DNA of 64,000 nt, taken from positions 2,889,501 through 2,953,500 of the forward strand of contig CP077096.1 in NCBI GenBank assembly GCA_014268975.2. Direction: 5' to 3'. This document shows positions 1 through 9,173 of this stretch, piece by piece; the first letter of the stretch is position 1; each line of letters begins with the position of its first letter. Under the pieces are notes generated by a model that saw nothing but the letters and a program-made list of their open reading frames with translations, had not been told where the DNA came from and did no database searches. Source of the DNA: Pseudomonas wayambapalatensis. GTDB taxonomy: Bacteria; Pseudomonadota; Gammaproteobacteria; Pseudomonadales; Pseudomonadaceae. The position numbers and the translations under genes are program-made.

Positions 1-1094
1 GTCAGGTGCAATGGAACGGCGAGCGGCTGCAGATGAATCAGGAGTTCCTGCTTGATCGGGCATGTTTCGATCGGGCGCTGCGCGAGGATCTGCTGCGCGC
101 CGGGGTGAATCTCGTTCAGGGGCGTGTCCGCGAGCTGACGCAGGAGGGACGATACCGGGCGCGGCTCGACGACGGCCAGGTGCTGCAAGGCGATTTCCTG
201 GTCGAAGCCCGTGGTCGCCAGGCCCCGCTGCCTGCCAGCCGCCTGCGCGGCCCGGAAACCGTCAGCCTGCTCAACCTCTGGCAATCGACGGCAGGCGGCA
301 CGCCGGCCTCTGCAGTGGAAAGCCTTGACGATGGCTGGGCATGGATGGCGCGTCTGGCAGACGGGCGCTGCTACTGGCAAATCACCCTTGATGCCAGCGT
401 GGCCTCGCTGCCGGGCAAGGCGGCACTGGGTGAGTATTGCGCGACCCGGCGGCGGCAGTCGCCAGGGGTCGCGCAGTTGTTCGATGCACGCGCGCTAGAG
501 CCCGCTCAGGTGCATGCCCGCAGCAGCACGGCGATTCTTGCCGGCGAGTGTGCCGGCGCGGACTGGCTGCGGGTGGGGGATGCGGCGATGGCCGTCGATC
601 CGTTGTCGGGCAACGGGATCTTCCAGTCACTGTCGTCGGCCTTGCAGGCGCCGGTGGTGATCAACACCTTGCTGAGGCGGCCGGAGCGGGCGGCCTTGGC
701 GCAGCGCTTCCACCAGCAACGGGTGGAGCAGTTGTTCCTGCGTTTTGCCCGTACGGGACGGGATTTCTACCGGCTGGAACAGCAGCATGCCGGCGCGGGG
801 TTCTGGGGGCCACGTCAGCGGTGGCCTGATGACCAGGCCATGCACCAGGCCGCGCATTGGCAGACGGTTCGAGTCGAACGCAGGCCGGTGTTGCGCGAAG
901 GCTGGGTGGACGAGGCCGAGGTAGTGGTAACGGCTGACCAGCCCCTGGGTGTATGGCACCTGCAGGGCATTGAACTGGCACCGGTGGTACGGGCCCTGCA
1001 GGCGGGTTCTGGCCTGGTCGAGGTGCTGGCGGACCAGCCTGAGCAAGCTCAAGCGATGGTGCGACGCTGGTTACTGGAGCAGGGTTATCGCTGA
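1..1094 (+). CDS. qhpG: QhpG-like FAD monooxygenase, 5' end missing
   Basis: This is the C-terminal part of a flavin-dependent monooxygenase; the reading frame is open to the window edge and the N-terminal FAD-binding GxGxxG region lies outside. The conserved second flavin motif VGDAAMAVDPLSGNG is visible near the middle. In known quinohemoprotein amine dehydrogenase (QHNDH) clusters, QhpG hydroxylates the precursor tryptophan of the gamma subunit during cofactor formation. The assignment rests on the halogenase/monooxygenase-type motif and on the qhpA-D-C-B operon 3.4 kb downstream. A GTG at 6 opens the visible frame but is probably internal. A different flavin monooxygenase remains possible. 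Confidence 0.75.
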   Translation, partial: QVQWNGERLQMNQEFLLDRACFDRALREDLLRAGVNLVQGRVRELTQEGRYRARLDDGQVLQGDFLVEARGRQAPLPASRLRGPETVSLLNLWQSTAGGTPASAVESLDDGWAWMARLADGRCYWQITLDASVASLPGKAALGEYCATRRRQSPGVAQLFDARALEPAQVHARSSTAILAGECAGADWLRVGDAAMAVDPLSGNGIFQSLSSALQAPVVINTLLRRPERAALAQRFHQQRVEQLFLRFARTGRDFYRLEQQHAGAGFWGPRQRWPDDQAMHQAAHWQTVRVERRPVLREGWVDEAEVVVTADQPLGVWHLQGIELAPVVRALQAGSGLVEVLADQPEQAQAMVRRWLLEQGYR

Positions 1095-1150
1095 GGGCCG
1101 CGTATTGCTTTTGCGAGTAACCAAGCGCCTGCACGACGCTTGGCGAAGGC

Positions 1151-2464
1151 TCAGAAGAAAGTCCCGATCACCAGTTGCAGGTAGGTCCCGGTATCCCGGC
1201 TACCCAGCTGCATGCCGCCACTGTCGGCACTGCGCTCGGGTTTGTAGAAGCCCAGCACCGGGCTGATCAGCAGGTGATCGTTGACCATCCACTCCACATA
1301 CAGGTCCAGCTCTCGTCCGCCGACATTTCCCTGGTCGGTGTCCAGCGTGTCGAAGTCGAAGTACAGCGCGCCAAGGGTCAGGTTGTCGCGAGGCTTGGCC
1401 TTCAAGCCCACATGCTGGACCTGGGTGTTGGTGTTGAAAGGGCCGGCATAATTGGCGGCGACCTCACCCTGGAACCAGGTGCCGTAACCCCGGCTGAGCC
1501 CGTAGAACAAGGGGTCGAAATCCTTGGAGAAGCGGCTGTAGCGGTAGGTGGCGGTGGGGGTCCATGGCAGTTGCGAAAAGGTCCAGCTGCCTTCCAGATA
1601 CCAGGCGTTCTCACGTGTGCCTCGTTGGTCCTGGGTGACGTACTCGCCGGCCACCTCCAGGTCCTGGACACCGAGGTTGCCGCGTCCGCGCAGACTGACG
1701 GTGTCCATGCCATCGCGGTGCTCCAGGCCCATGATCTGGGCATAGCGACGGTCCACATCCAGGCCATGAATCCAGCTCAGGCCAAGGGTGCCTGCGTCGC
1801 CGACGTGCTCCAGATTGGCGACAGCCATGGCGCTGTCGGCCTGGTAGTGGTTGTCGGACTTGAGCCACATCAGGTCGCCACGCCAGCCCTGGCTGCCGCC
1901 CAGGCGCAGCACGGCGGTGCGGTCGAAGGCCTTGCGCGCCGCCAGGTAGTAGGCGCCGCCGCGGTTGAAATTGGCACCCAGGTCGACCTTGCCGAGGTTG
2001 ACGGGGTCGCCCTGGATCAGGAATCCATCCCCCAAGGTGACCACCTGGCGGCCGCCGGAAATATCGATGCCGTCTTCACCCAGCAGCGGGAATAGCGTCC
2101 CCGAGCGCCAGCCAAGATAAGCATCCTCAATGGCCGTGCGGCGTTCGTCCCCCAGGGTCAGGCCCGCGACATCGCCGTCACCCCAGGTGGCGGAGCTGAG
2201 CAGGCTGAAGGCGCCGTACAGTGAGCCGCTGTCGGCCAACGTCTGGCTCGCGCTCAGGCCATATTTGACGTAGCCCTCGCGCCAGTTGCTGCTGCCAGGC
2301 TTGCGGTTGCCGGCCTGGTTGAAGCTTTCGTCACCGTGAAAGATACCGAACAAGGCCTCGAGGTTGGCGTTGAGGACAGTGCCATCCTGGTTGTAGAGCT
2401 CGTGGGCCTGGGTAAGGGGGGCGGCCAGCAGAAGGGCCAGCGTGCAGACGAGCGGATGCCTCAT
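1151..2464 (-). CDS. Outer-membrane porin-like beta-barrel protein
   Basis: A protein of about 437 residues with a signal peptide (MRHPLVC start, cleavage near LTQA-HE) and alternating aromatic/polar segments typical of a beta-barrel. It ends in phenylalanine (IGTFF), the usual C-terminal signature of outer-membrane proteins. An in-frame ATG four codons upstream (2476) exists, but the GGAG ribosome site lies between the two ATGs, so 2464 is preferred. It follows the aldehyde dehydrogenase by 83 bp on the same strand and probably shares its transcript. The inferred role is entry of amines or related aromatic substrates into the periplasm. The substrate cannot be read from the sequence. Confidence 0.75.
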   Translation of the reverse strand: MRHPLVCTLALLLAAPLTQAHELYNQDGTVLNANLEALFGIFHGDESFNQAGNRKPGSSNWREGYVKYGLSASQTLADSGSLYGAFSLLSSATWGDGDVAGLTLGDERRTAIEDAYLGWRSGTLFPLLGEDGIDISGGRQVVTLGDGFLIQGDPVNLGKVDLGANFNRGGAYYLAARKAFDRTAVLRLGGSQGWRGDLMWLKSDNHYQADSAMAVANLEHVGDAGTLGLSWIHGLDVDRRYAQIMGLEHRDGMDTVSLRGRGNLGVQDLEVAGEYVTQDQRGTRENAWYLEGSWTFSQLPWTPTATYRYSRFSKDFDPLFYGLSRGYGTWFQGEVAANYAGPFNTNTQVQHVGLKAKPRDNLTLGALYFDFDTLDTDQGNVGGRELDLYVEWMVNDHLLISPVLGFYKPERSADSGGMQLGSRDTGTYLQLVIGTFF

Positions 2465-2547
2465 GGTGTGCTCCATGTTTTCTTGTTGTTTTCAGGAAGT
2501 CGGCCTCTTTGCCGGCAACGCTGCGAAGAGGCCGGCGCAGCTCAGGT

Positions 2548-4041
2548 TCAGAGCTTGATCAGTACCGACTTGAGCTCGGTGTAATAGTCGATCGCCGCAG
2601 CGCCCATCTCCCGGCCGACGCCCGATTGCTTGTAGCCACCGAAAGGCAGCGCAGGATCCAGCGCACTGTGGCAGTTGACCCAGACCGAACCGGACTTGAT
2701 GCGCGGAATCATTCGATGCACGGCGCCCAGGTCGTTCGACCAGATGCTCGCGCCCAGCCCGTAGGGGTTGTCGTTGGCCATGCGCACGACCTCGTCGATA
2801 TCGTCGAAGGGCATCGCCACCAACACCGGGCCGAAGATCTCTTCCTGGACCAGGCGATGGCGCTGGTCGACATCGACGAGCACCGTCGGTTTGACGAAGT
2901 AGCCCGGCCCGTAGCTCTCACCGCCGCAGGCGATGGTCGCGCCGAGCTCGCGGCCCAAGGCGATGTAGCTGCTGACCCGGTCCTGCTGCTTGGCGGAGAT
3001 CAGCGGCCCCATCTGCACCGCCGGGTCCAGGCCGCTGCCGAGTTTCATGCCGTTGGCGATGCCGGCGATGTCGGCCACCACATTGTCGAAATGCTTGCGG
3101 TGCACATACAGGCGCGACCCTGCACAGCACACCTGGCCCTGGTTGAAGAAGATCGCCGTGGCCGCACCGGCGGCGGCTTCCTGCAGGTTGGCGTCGGGCA
3201 TGACGATGGTCGGCGACTTGCCGCCCAGCTCGAGGGTGACGCGGGTCATGTTGTCCATCGCGGCCTTGCCGATCAGCTTGCCGACTTCGGTCGAGCCGGT
3301 GAAGGTGAGCTTGTCCACGCCCGGATGGCGGCTGAGGGCGGCGCCAGCGTTGAGCCCGGTGCCTGTGACCACGTTGAACACGCCAGCCGGGTAACCGGCT
3401 TCATCGACCAGCTCGGCGAGCTTGAGCGCCGTCAGTGGGGTTTCGTCGGCAGGCTTGAGCACCATGGTGCAGCCGGTGGCCAGCGCCGGGCCGAGTTTCC
3501 AGCAGGCCAGCAGCAGGGGGAAGTTCCAGGCGACGATGGCTCCGACCACGCCGACCGCTTCGCGGCGAATGAAACCGTGGAACTGTTCGTCGGGCATCAG
3601 CGGCATCGAAGCCTCGACGGTGCTGCCCTCGATCTTGGTGGCCCAGCCGGCCATGTAGCGCAGGAAGTCGATGGCCAGTTGCACGTCCATGACCTGGGCG
3701 ACGTTGGCGCTCTTGCCATTGTTCAGGCATTCGAGCTCGGCCAGTTCGCGGGCATCGCGCGCCATCAGGTCGGCCAGGCGCCACAGCAGGTTCTGCCGCT
3801 CGCGTGGGCGCATCCGGCTCCAGGGTGAGTCGTCGAAGGTCTGGCGGGCTGCGCGCACGGCACGGTCGACGTCCTCGGTGTCGGCCGAAGGGACCTCGCC
3901 GAGAATCTCGCCGGTGGCCGGATTGCGGAAACTCAAGGTGCGGCCACTGGCGGCGTCCTGCCAGTCGGCGCCGATGCGCATCTTCAGCTTGCGCGCGAGG
4001 AACGCCTGGGTGGCGGGCAGGATGGGCAGGTCGGAAAGCAT
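2548..4041 (-). CDS. peaE: NAD-dependent aldehyde dehydrogenase (phenylacetaldehyde dehydrogenase type)
   Basis: A 497-residue member of the ALDH superfamily. The catalytic glutamate motif (LELGGKSP) and catalytic cysteine motif (NQGQVCCAG) are both present, as is the C-terminal PFGGYKQSG motif. The frame is open further upstream, but the ATG at 4041 has an AGAGG site and gives the normal family length. It would oxidise the aldehydes released from primary amines by QHNDH to carboxylic acids; in P. putida the phenylethylamine cluster contains such an enzyme (PeaE). It is divergent from qhpA across a 482-bp control region. Enzyme class is certain; the symbol rests on context. Confidence 0.87.
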   Translation of the reverse strand: MLSDLPILPATQAFLARKLKMRIGADWQDAASGRTLSFRNPATGEILGEVPSADTEDVDRAVRAARQTFDDSPWSRMRPRERQNLLWRLADLMARDARELAELECLNNGKSANVAQVMDVQLAIDFLRYMAGWATKIEGSTVEASMPLMPDEQFHGFIRREAVGVVGAIVAWNFPLLLACWKLGPALATGCTMVLKPADETPLTALKLAELVDEAGYPAGVFNVVTGTGLNAGAALSRHPGVDKLTFTGSTEVGKLIGKAAMDNMTRVTLELGGKSPTIVMPDANLQEAAAGAATAIFFNQGQVCCAGSRLYVHRKHFDNVVADIAGIANGMKLGSGLDPAVQMGPLISAKQQDRVSSYIALGRELGATIACGGESYGPGYFVKPTVLVDVDQRHRLVQEEIFGPVLVAMPFDDIDEVVRMANDNPYGLGASIWSNDLGAVHRMIPRIKSGSVWVNCHSALDPALPFGGYKQSGVGREMGAAAIDYYTELKSVLIKL

Positions 4042-4523
4042 GGGGCGGTGCCTCTTGTCATTGGAGTGTGGCAAGGGCGGCGCAATGGCCGTGCCAAGGT
4101 GGCCTGGCGGATTTAAGTCATTGATCAGTTTGATTTTTGTGTTGGTGTACAGGGTGGATTGCGGGGCTGTGCTGTTGCACATTGAGACGGTGTGAGACGG
4201 TGGTGAAACAGGTAGACCGCGCTGGCCTTTTCGCGGGCAAGCCCGCTCCCACAGATATTGAATCCTGCACCAACCCGTAGGAGCGGGCTTGCCCGCGAAA
4301 AGACCACCACCGATCCCCCTGTCTCAACCTGAAACAACCTGTCGCGAATTGGGACGTTCCGACCCGCCGCAACTCACTGGGATAAAGCGCTCAAAGCAGC
4401 TCAAGTCACTGAAAAATCGCCACTTTCAAACACCTGGCACACTTCCTGTATTGCCACTGTCACATGCACCGGCGGTATCCAAGCGTGCGATAACGATAAG
4501 AACAACACCGTGGAGGTCTGATC
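4042..4523. promoter_or_regulatory. Divergent control region between aldehyde dehydrogenase and qhpA
   Basis: This 482-bp gene-free stretch must carry the promoters for the leftward aldehyde dehydrogenase/porin unit and the rightward qhp operon. It contains a REP pair (4229-4302). I could not identify a convincing -10/-35 or sigma-54 promoter. A ribosome site GGAGG lies at 4512-4516, seven bases before the TTG start of qhpA. Known QHNDH clusters are controlled by an AraC-type protein (QhpR), whose site is expected here but was not recognised. Confidence 0.55.
4229..4302. repeat. REP element pair (P. putida type)
   Basis: Two inverted copies of the P. putida REP core face each other: CGCGGGCAAGCCCGCTCC on the left and GGAGCGGGCTTGCCCGCG on the right, separated by about 28 bases. 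Each copy is itself an imperfect hairpin. It is one of five such pairs in the window, all between genes. Confidence 0.9.
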
Positions 4524-6089
4524 TTGAAGACGACTCGACTCCGGCAGCAGGCGGGCACATTGGCGCTGGTCGCCGCCGCCCTGCTGAGCGCCCAGGCCAT
4601 GGCGGCCGAACCGGGCCCGGCGATTTTGCAGAACAAGTGCATGGGGTGCCACATCCCAGAGGGCAACGATGCCTACAGCCGCATCAGCCACCAGCGTAAG
4701 ACCCCTGAAGGCTGGCTGATGAGCATCGCCCGCATGCAGGTGATGCATGGCCTGCAGATCAGCGACGACGAGCGCCGCACCCTGGTCAAGTACCTGGCCG
4801 ACAAGCAGGGCCTGGCGCCGAGCGAGACTGATGGCGTGCGCTACGCCATGGAACGCCGGCTCAATACCGTCGAACACTTCGATACGCAATTGGCCGAAAC
4901 CTGCGGCCGCTGCCACTCCGGTGCTCGCGTCGCATTGCAGCGGCGCCCAGCGCAGGAATGGGAACACCTGGTCAACTTCCACCTCGGCCAGTGGCCGTCT
5001 CTCGAATACCAGGCCCAGGCACGCGACCGCGACTGGCTGGAAATCGCCCTCAAGCAAGTGGTGCCGGACCTGGCCAAGCGCTTCCCGCTGGAAAGCCCCG
5101 CCTGGAGCGCGTGGCAAAAGGCCAAGCCCAAGGCCGACGCATTGCCGGGGCAGTGGGCGTTCAGTGGTCATATGCTCGCCAAAGGCGATGTCCGGGGCGT
5201 GATGACGGTCAGTGCCGACCAGGGCGACAGCTTCAAGGTCGAGGTCAAGGGGCAGTACGCTGACGGCACGCCGTTCAACGGCAGCGGCTCGGCGATCCTC
5301 TACAACGGCTATGAGTGGCGCGGTAACGTGAAGGTCGGCGACAGCACGATGCGCCAGGTCTTCTCGGCCCTCGATGGCGAGATGAAAGGGCGCATGTTCG
5401 AAGCCGAGCACGACGAGCGCGGCCTCGATTTCACCGCAGCGAAGGAGGGCAAGGCGCGCCTGCTGGCGGTGCAACCGGCCTTCATCAAGGCCGGGGACGA
5501 GCGCGAGATCACCTTGGTGGGCAGCGGCCTGTCCGGCAAGCCTGAGCTGGGTGCCGGTGTGCAGGTGACCGAGATTCTGGAGCAGACCCCCACTCTGGTT
5601 CGGGTCAAGGCCCACGCCGCAGCCGATGCAGCACCTGGCGAGCGCCAGGTGACGGTGGGCACGCTCAAGGGCTTGAGTCTTGCGGTCTACGACAAGGTCG
5701 ATGAGGTCAAGGTGGTGCCGGCGTTCTCCATTGCCCGTATCGGCGAGAACGGCGCTTCGGTACCCAAGGTCCAGGGGCGCTTCGAGGCCGAGGCGTGGGG
5801 CAAGGACGCCGATGGCCAACCGTTGCGCATCGGTTATCTGCCGGCCACCTGGAAGGTCGAGCCGTTCAACGAGCGCGCCGTCGAGGACGAAGACGTCAAG
5901 TTCGCCGGGCAGATGCAGGCCGATGGCATATTCGTCCCCGGCGGTGCCGGCCCGAACCCGGCGCGCAAGATGATGACCAACAACGCCGGCAACCTGAAAG
6001 TCATTGCCACGCTGGCTGACGGCGGGCAGACGGGTGAAGGCCACATGATCGTCACCGTCCAGCGCTGGAACAACCCGCCGCTGCCATAA
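4524..6089 (+). CDS. qhpA: Quinohemoprotein amine dehydrogenase alpha subunit
   Basis: A 521-residue periplasmic diheme subunit of QHNDH, which takes electrons from the quinone cofactor subunit and passes them to an external acceptor such as a cytochrome or azurin. A signal peptide occupies about residues 1-28 (cleavage near AMA-AE). Two heme-binding motifs follow, CMGCH at 39-43 and CGRCH at 127-131; the rest is the beta-rich part of the subunit. The start codon is TTG, chosen because it carries a GGAGG site seven bases upstream and gives a complete signal peptide. It is the first gene of the qhpA-D-C-B operon; the order matches known QHNDH clusters. Confidence 0.95.
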   Translation: MKTTRLRQQAGTLALVAAALLSAQAMAAEPGPAILQNKCMGCHIPEGNDAYSRISHQRKTPEGWLMSIARMQVMHGLQISDDERRTLVKYLADKQGLAPSETDGVRYAMERRLNTVEHFDTQLAETCGRCHSGARVALQRRPAQEWEHLVNFHLGQWPSLEYQAQARDRDWLEIALKQVVPDLAKRFPLESPAWSAWQKAKPKADALPGQWAFSGHMLAKGDVRGVMTVSADQGDSFKVEVKGQYADGTPFNGSGSAILYNGYEWRGNVKVGDSTMRQVFSALDGEMKGRMFEAEHDERGLDFTAAKEGKARLLAVQPAFIKAGDEREITLVGSGLSGKPELGAGVQVTEILEQTPTLVRVKAHAAADAAPGERQVTVGTLKGLSLAVYDKVDEVKVVPAFSIARIGENGASVPKVQGRFEAEAWGKDADGQPLRIGYLPATWKVEPFNERAVEDEDVKFAGQMQADGIFVPGGAGPNPARKMMTNNAGNLKVIATLADGGQTGEGHMIVTVQRWNNPPLP

Positions 6090-6137
6090 GGGCAGCAGGC
6101 ACGGTTTTTCCAACGGATCGATTATCGGGAGATCACC

Positions 6138-7568
6138 ATGGGCGCACTACTGAATCTGGTCGAACGCAACCTGCATGAAGTGCAGGTCGATGCCGACCGC
6201 ATGCTGTTCCATATCCCCAGCAGTTCGCTGTTCACCGCTGACGCGGTGACCGGCGGCATCATCGACACCCTGCGCCAGCAAGGCTGCTCGGCCGAAGAGC
6301 TGATGCAGCGCCTTGGCCAGCAGTTTGCGGGCGACGATATCCAGGACACCCTGCGCGAGTTGATCGCACTGGAGCTGGTCAGCGACGGTTCGCCGCTGAC
6401 CCCTGAAATCGCCCTCAAGCAGGTCGAGCGCACCGCGCTCAATACGGTGGTGCTCAACGTCAATACCGGCTGCAACCTGAGTTGCACCTATTGCTACAAG
6501 GAAGACCTCGACAAGCCTTCGGCAGGGCGCAAGATGAGCGCCGCCACCGCTGAGGCTTCGGTGGAGATGCTGCTCAAGGAGTCCCCCGACGAAACTCGCT
6601 ACAGCGTGGTGTTCTTCGGCGGCGAGCCGCTGTCCAACCGGCCCTTGATCGAGCACATGGTCGCCTACTGCGAGCGGCGTTTCGCCGAGGCCGGCAAGCA
6701 GGTGGAGTTCATCATGACCACCAATGCCACGCTGCTCACCGAAGAGATCGTCGACTGGCTCAATGCCCATCGCTTCGGGCTGTCGGTGAGCATCGACGGG
6801 CCCAAGACCGTGCACGACCGCAACCGCATCACCGTGGGCGGGCAGGGCACCTACGATGTGGTGCGGCGCAAGGCCGACATGCTGCTGTCGCGCTATGACA
6901 GCCGCCCGGTCGGCGCCAGGGTGACTCTTACCCGTGGCATCACCGATGTCCAGACCATCTGGAACCACTTGTTCAACGAGCTGGGCTTTGCCGAAGTGGG
7001 CTTCGCCCCGGTGACATCGGGCGACATGGCCGACTTCAACCTGACCGGCGAAGAACTGGTGCAGGTGTTCGCCAACATGAAGGCGCTGGGTCGCCAGTAC
7101 CTGGAGGCGGCGTTGCAGCACCGCAACATCGGTTTCTCCAACCTGCACCAACTGATCACCGACATCCACGAGGGGCACAAGAAGGCGCTGCCATGCGGTG
7201 CGGGCCTGAAGATGCTGGCGGTCGATCACGAGGGCGAGCTGAACCTGTGCCACCGTTTCACCGGCTCCAGCCTGCCGACCTTCGGAAACGTGCACACGGC
7301 GGTCAAGCAGGTCGAACTCAACGATTTCCTGTCCCAGCGCCTGGACCGCAGCGGCACCGGTTGCGACAGCTGTCGCATCCGCAACCTGTGCTCCGGTGGC
7401 TGCTATCACGAGAGCTACGCGCGCTACGGCGACCCGCAGCACCCGACCTACCACTACTGCGAACTGATGCGCGACTGGGTCGACTTCGGCATCGAGGTCT
7501 ACAGCCGCATCATGGCCGCCAACCCGGCCTTCATCGATCGCTACATCACTCCTCGCAAGGCGCACTGA
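6138..7568 (+). CDS. qhpD: Radical SAM peptide maturase forming thioether cross-links in QhpC
   Basis: A 476-residue radical SAM/SPASM enzyme. The CxxxCxxC motif that holds the SAM-binding iron-sulfur cluster is seen at Cys112, Cys116 and Cys119 ([10 protein letters not shown]). A cysteine-rich SPASM region for auxiliary clusters lies near the C-terminus ([14 protein letters not shown]). In this family the enzyme joins cysteine sulfur to Asp or Glu side-chain carbons in the gamma subunit, here QhpC, encoded one base downstream. Family, target and operon position agree completely. The N-terminal segment probably binds the QhpC leader. Confidence 0.95.
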   Translation: MGALLNLVERNLHEVQVDADRMLFHIPSSSLFTADAVTGGIIDTLRQQGCSAEELMQRLGQQFAGDDIQDTLRELIALELVSDGSPLTPEIALKQVERTALNTVVLNVNTGCNLSCTYCYKEDLDKPSAGRKMSAATAEASVEMLLKESPDETRYSVVFFGGEPLSNRPLIEHMVAYCERRFAEAGKQVEFIMTTNATLLTEEIVDWLNAHRFGLSVSIDGPKTVHDRNRITVGGQGTYDVVRRKADMLLSRYDSRPVGARVTLTRGITDVQTIWNHLFNELGFAEVGFAPVTSGDMADFNLTGEELVQVFANMKALGRQYLEAALQHRNIGFSNLHQLITDIHEGHKKALPCGAGLKMLAVDHEGELNLCHRFTGSSLPTFGNVHTAVKQVELNDFLSQRLDRSGTGCDSCRIRNLCSGGCYHESYARYGDPQHPTYHYCELMRDWVDFGIEVYSRIMAANPAFIDRYITPRKAH

Positions 7569-7569
7569 C

Positions 7570-7893
7570 ATGAAGCACTTGAAGCCCCTGAACAACAAGG
7601 CGCGCATTCTTGAACAGGCTGCCGCCGAAGACCGCGTCGAAGAAGTCATGGCCATGAGCGCGGTGGCCGGTTGTACCGCCACCACCGACCCAGGCTGGGA
7701 AGTGGACGCCTTTGGTGGCGTCAGCTCGCTGTGCCAACCCATGGAGGCTGACCTGTACGGCTGCTCCGACCCTTGCTGGTGGCCGGCCCAGGTGCCCGAC
7801 ATGATGAGCACCTACCAGGACTGGAACGCCCAGGCGAGCAACTCGCAGGACGATTGGCGCAACCTCGGCACCGTATTCCCGAAAGACAAGTGA
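7570..7893 (+). CDS. qhpC: QHNDH gamma subunit precursor carrying the CTQ cofactor
   Basis: A 107-residue precursor of the catalytic subunit. With a 28-residue leader the mature chain is 79 residues, the known length. In precursor numbering the cross-linking residues of the family are all present: Cys35-Glu44, Cys55-Asp61 and Cys69-Asp77 for the thioethers, and Cys65-Trp71 for cysteine tryptophylquinone. There is no Sec or Tat signal. In known systems a dedicated ABC exporter (QhpF) and leader protease (QhpE) act after cross-linking; neither lies in this window. The gene starts one base after the qhpD stop, consistent with translational coupling. Confidence 0.97.
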   Translation: MKHLKPLNNKARILEQAAAEDRVEEVMAMSAVAGCTATTDPGWEVDAFGGVSSLCQPMEADLYGCSDPCWWPAQVPDMMSTYQDWNAQASNSQDDWRNLGTVFPKDK

Positions 7894-7925
7894 CCGGCCC
7901 GACAAGAACGACAAGGGGAAACCGC

Positions 7926-9053
7926 ATGAAACCTGGATTCTGCGCGCAACTGGCGCTGAGCGTCGCCACCTGCGCCGCGACACTGGCCGTGCACGCCACC
8001 GACGGCGCCGCCGGGCCGGCACTCAAGCCTGGCCATGAGTACCTGATCGCCACCAACTACCCGAACAACCTGCACGTGGTGGATGTGGCCAGCGACACGT
8101 TGTTCAAGAGCTGTCGCCTGCCGGACGCCTTCGGCCCGGGCACGGCGATGATGGCGCCGGACAACCGCACGGCCTACATCCTCAACAATCACTATGCCGA
8201 TATCTATGGCATCGATCTGGACACCTGCACGACCACCTTCCACGCCAACCTGTCGAGCGTGCCGGGCGAGGTGGGCAAGTCGATGTATTCCTTCGCCATC
8301 AGCCCCGACGGCAAGGAGGTCTATGCCACGGTCAATCCAACCCAGCGATTGAACGACCACTACGTGGTCAAAACACCACGCCTTGAGGTGTTCAGCACGG
8401 CTGACGGGGTAGGGGCCAAGCCGGTGCGCACCTTCCCCATGCCGCGCCAGGTCTACCTGATGCGTGCCGCCGACGATGGCAGCCTGTTCGTCGCCGGGCC
8501 GGATATCTACAAGATGGACGTCAAGACCGGCAAGTACGAAGTGGCGCTGCCCCTGCGCAACTGGAACCGCAAGGGCTACAGCGCGCCGGACGTGCTGTAC
8601 TTCTGGCCGCACCAGAGCCCGCGCCACGAGTTCTCGATGCTGTACACCATCGCCAAGTTCAAGGATGAGAAACAGGACCCGGCAACCGCCGAGCTGCTGT
8701 ACGGCTACCTGAGCGTGGACCTCAAGACCGGCAAGACCCACACCCAGGAGTTTGCCGACCTGACCGAGCTGTACTTCACCGGGCTGCGCTCGCCCAAGGA
8801 TCCGAACCAGATCTACGGTGTGCTCAACCGCCTGGCCCGCTACGACATCAAGCAGCGCAAGCTGGTCAAGGCGGCGAACCTGGACCATACCTACTACTGC
8901 GTGACCTTCGACAAGGCTGGCGACAAGCTCTACCTGGGCGGGACCTTCAACGACCTGGCGGTGTTCGATCCGAATACGCTGGAGAAGGTGAAGAACATCA
9001 AGCTGCCAGGGGGTGACATGTCCACCACCACGCCGCAGGTGTTTGTCCGATAG
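7926..9053 (+). CDS. qhpB: Quinohemoprotein amine dehydrogenase beta subunit
   Basis: A 375-residue periplasmic subunit with a signal peptide (MKPGFCAQLALS..., cleavage near VHA-TD). The body is a repeated beta-propeller pattern of the YVTN type (EYLIATNYPNNLHVVD, SFAISPDGKEVYATV, KLYLGGTFNDLAVFD). It forms part of the active-site pocket around the gamma subunit in known QHNDH. The frame is open upstream into qhpC, but the ATG at 7926 gives the signal peptide and follows an AAGGGG site. It is the last gene of the operon; a REP pair follows immediately. Confidence 0.94.
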   Translation: MKPGFCAQLALSVATCAATLAVHATDGAAGPALKPGHEYLIATNYPNNLHVVDVASDTLFKSCRLPDAFGPGTAMMAPDNRTAYILNNHYADIYGIDLDTCTTTFHANLSSVPGEVGKSMYSFAISPDGKEVYATVNPTQRLNDHYVVKTPRLEVFSTADGVGAKPVRTFPMPRQVYLMRAADDGSLFVAGPDIYKMDVKTGKYEVALPLRNWNRKGYSAPDVLYFWPHQSPRHEFSMLYTIAKFKDEKQDPATAELLYGYLSVDLKTGKTHTQEFADLTELYFTGLRSPKDPNQIYGVLNRLARYDIKQRKLVKAANLDHTYYCVTFDKAGDKLYLGGTFNDLAVFDPNTLEKVKNIKLPGGDMSTTTPQVFVR

Positions 9054-9064
9054 TTCGGTGGTGG

Positions 9065-9140
9065 CTTTTTCGCGGACAGGCCCGCTCCCACAAGGCCTCA
9101 TGCGACCTCAGTAGGAGCGGGCTTGCCCGCGAAGAGGCCA
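9065..9140. repeat. REP element pair (P. putida type)
   Basis: Inverted REP copies (CGCGGACAGGCCCGCTCC and GGAGCGGGCTTGCCCGCG) separate qhpB from the acyl-CoA synthetase gene. The left copy has one changed base pair relative to the right. The pair could act as a transcript-end stabiliser for the qhp operon. Confidence 0.88.
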
Positions 9141-9173
9141 GTCCAGACAACACAAGAACAACAAGAGAACGCC

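Noticed and set aside
1121..1143. CCAAGCG/CGCTTGG hairpin between qhpG and the porin gene as a bidirectional terminator
   Set aside because: The stem is only seven bases and there is no T-run on either strand; kept out of the feature list.
2509..3828. A 439-codon open frame on the plus strand
   Set aside because: It is antisense to the aldehyde dehydrogenase and has the His/Gly/Ala-rich composition of a GC-rich shadow frame, with no motif.
4229..4302. REP pairs as a CRISPR array or mobile-element ends
   Set aside because: The copies are single inverted pairs at scattered intergenic sites, with no regular spacers, target duplications or transposase gene nearby.
4437..4460. TGGCAC followed by TTGCC upstream of qhpA as a sigma-54 promoter
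   Set aside because: The spacing is ten bases instead of five between the two boxes, so it does not fit the -24/-12 consensus.
4401..6113. A 570-codon open frame on the minus strand
   Set aside because: It is antisense to qhpA, whose heme motifs and signal peptide are unambiguous. Long antisense frames are common in GC-rich genes, and the translation shows no domain.
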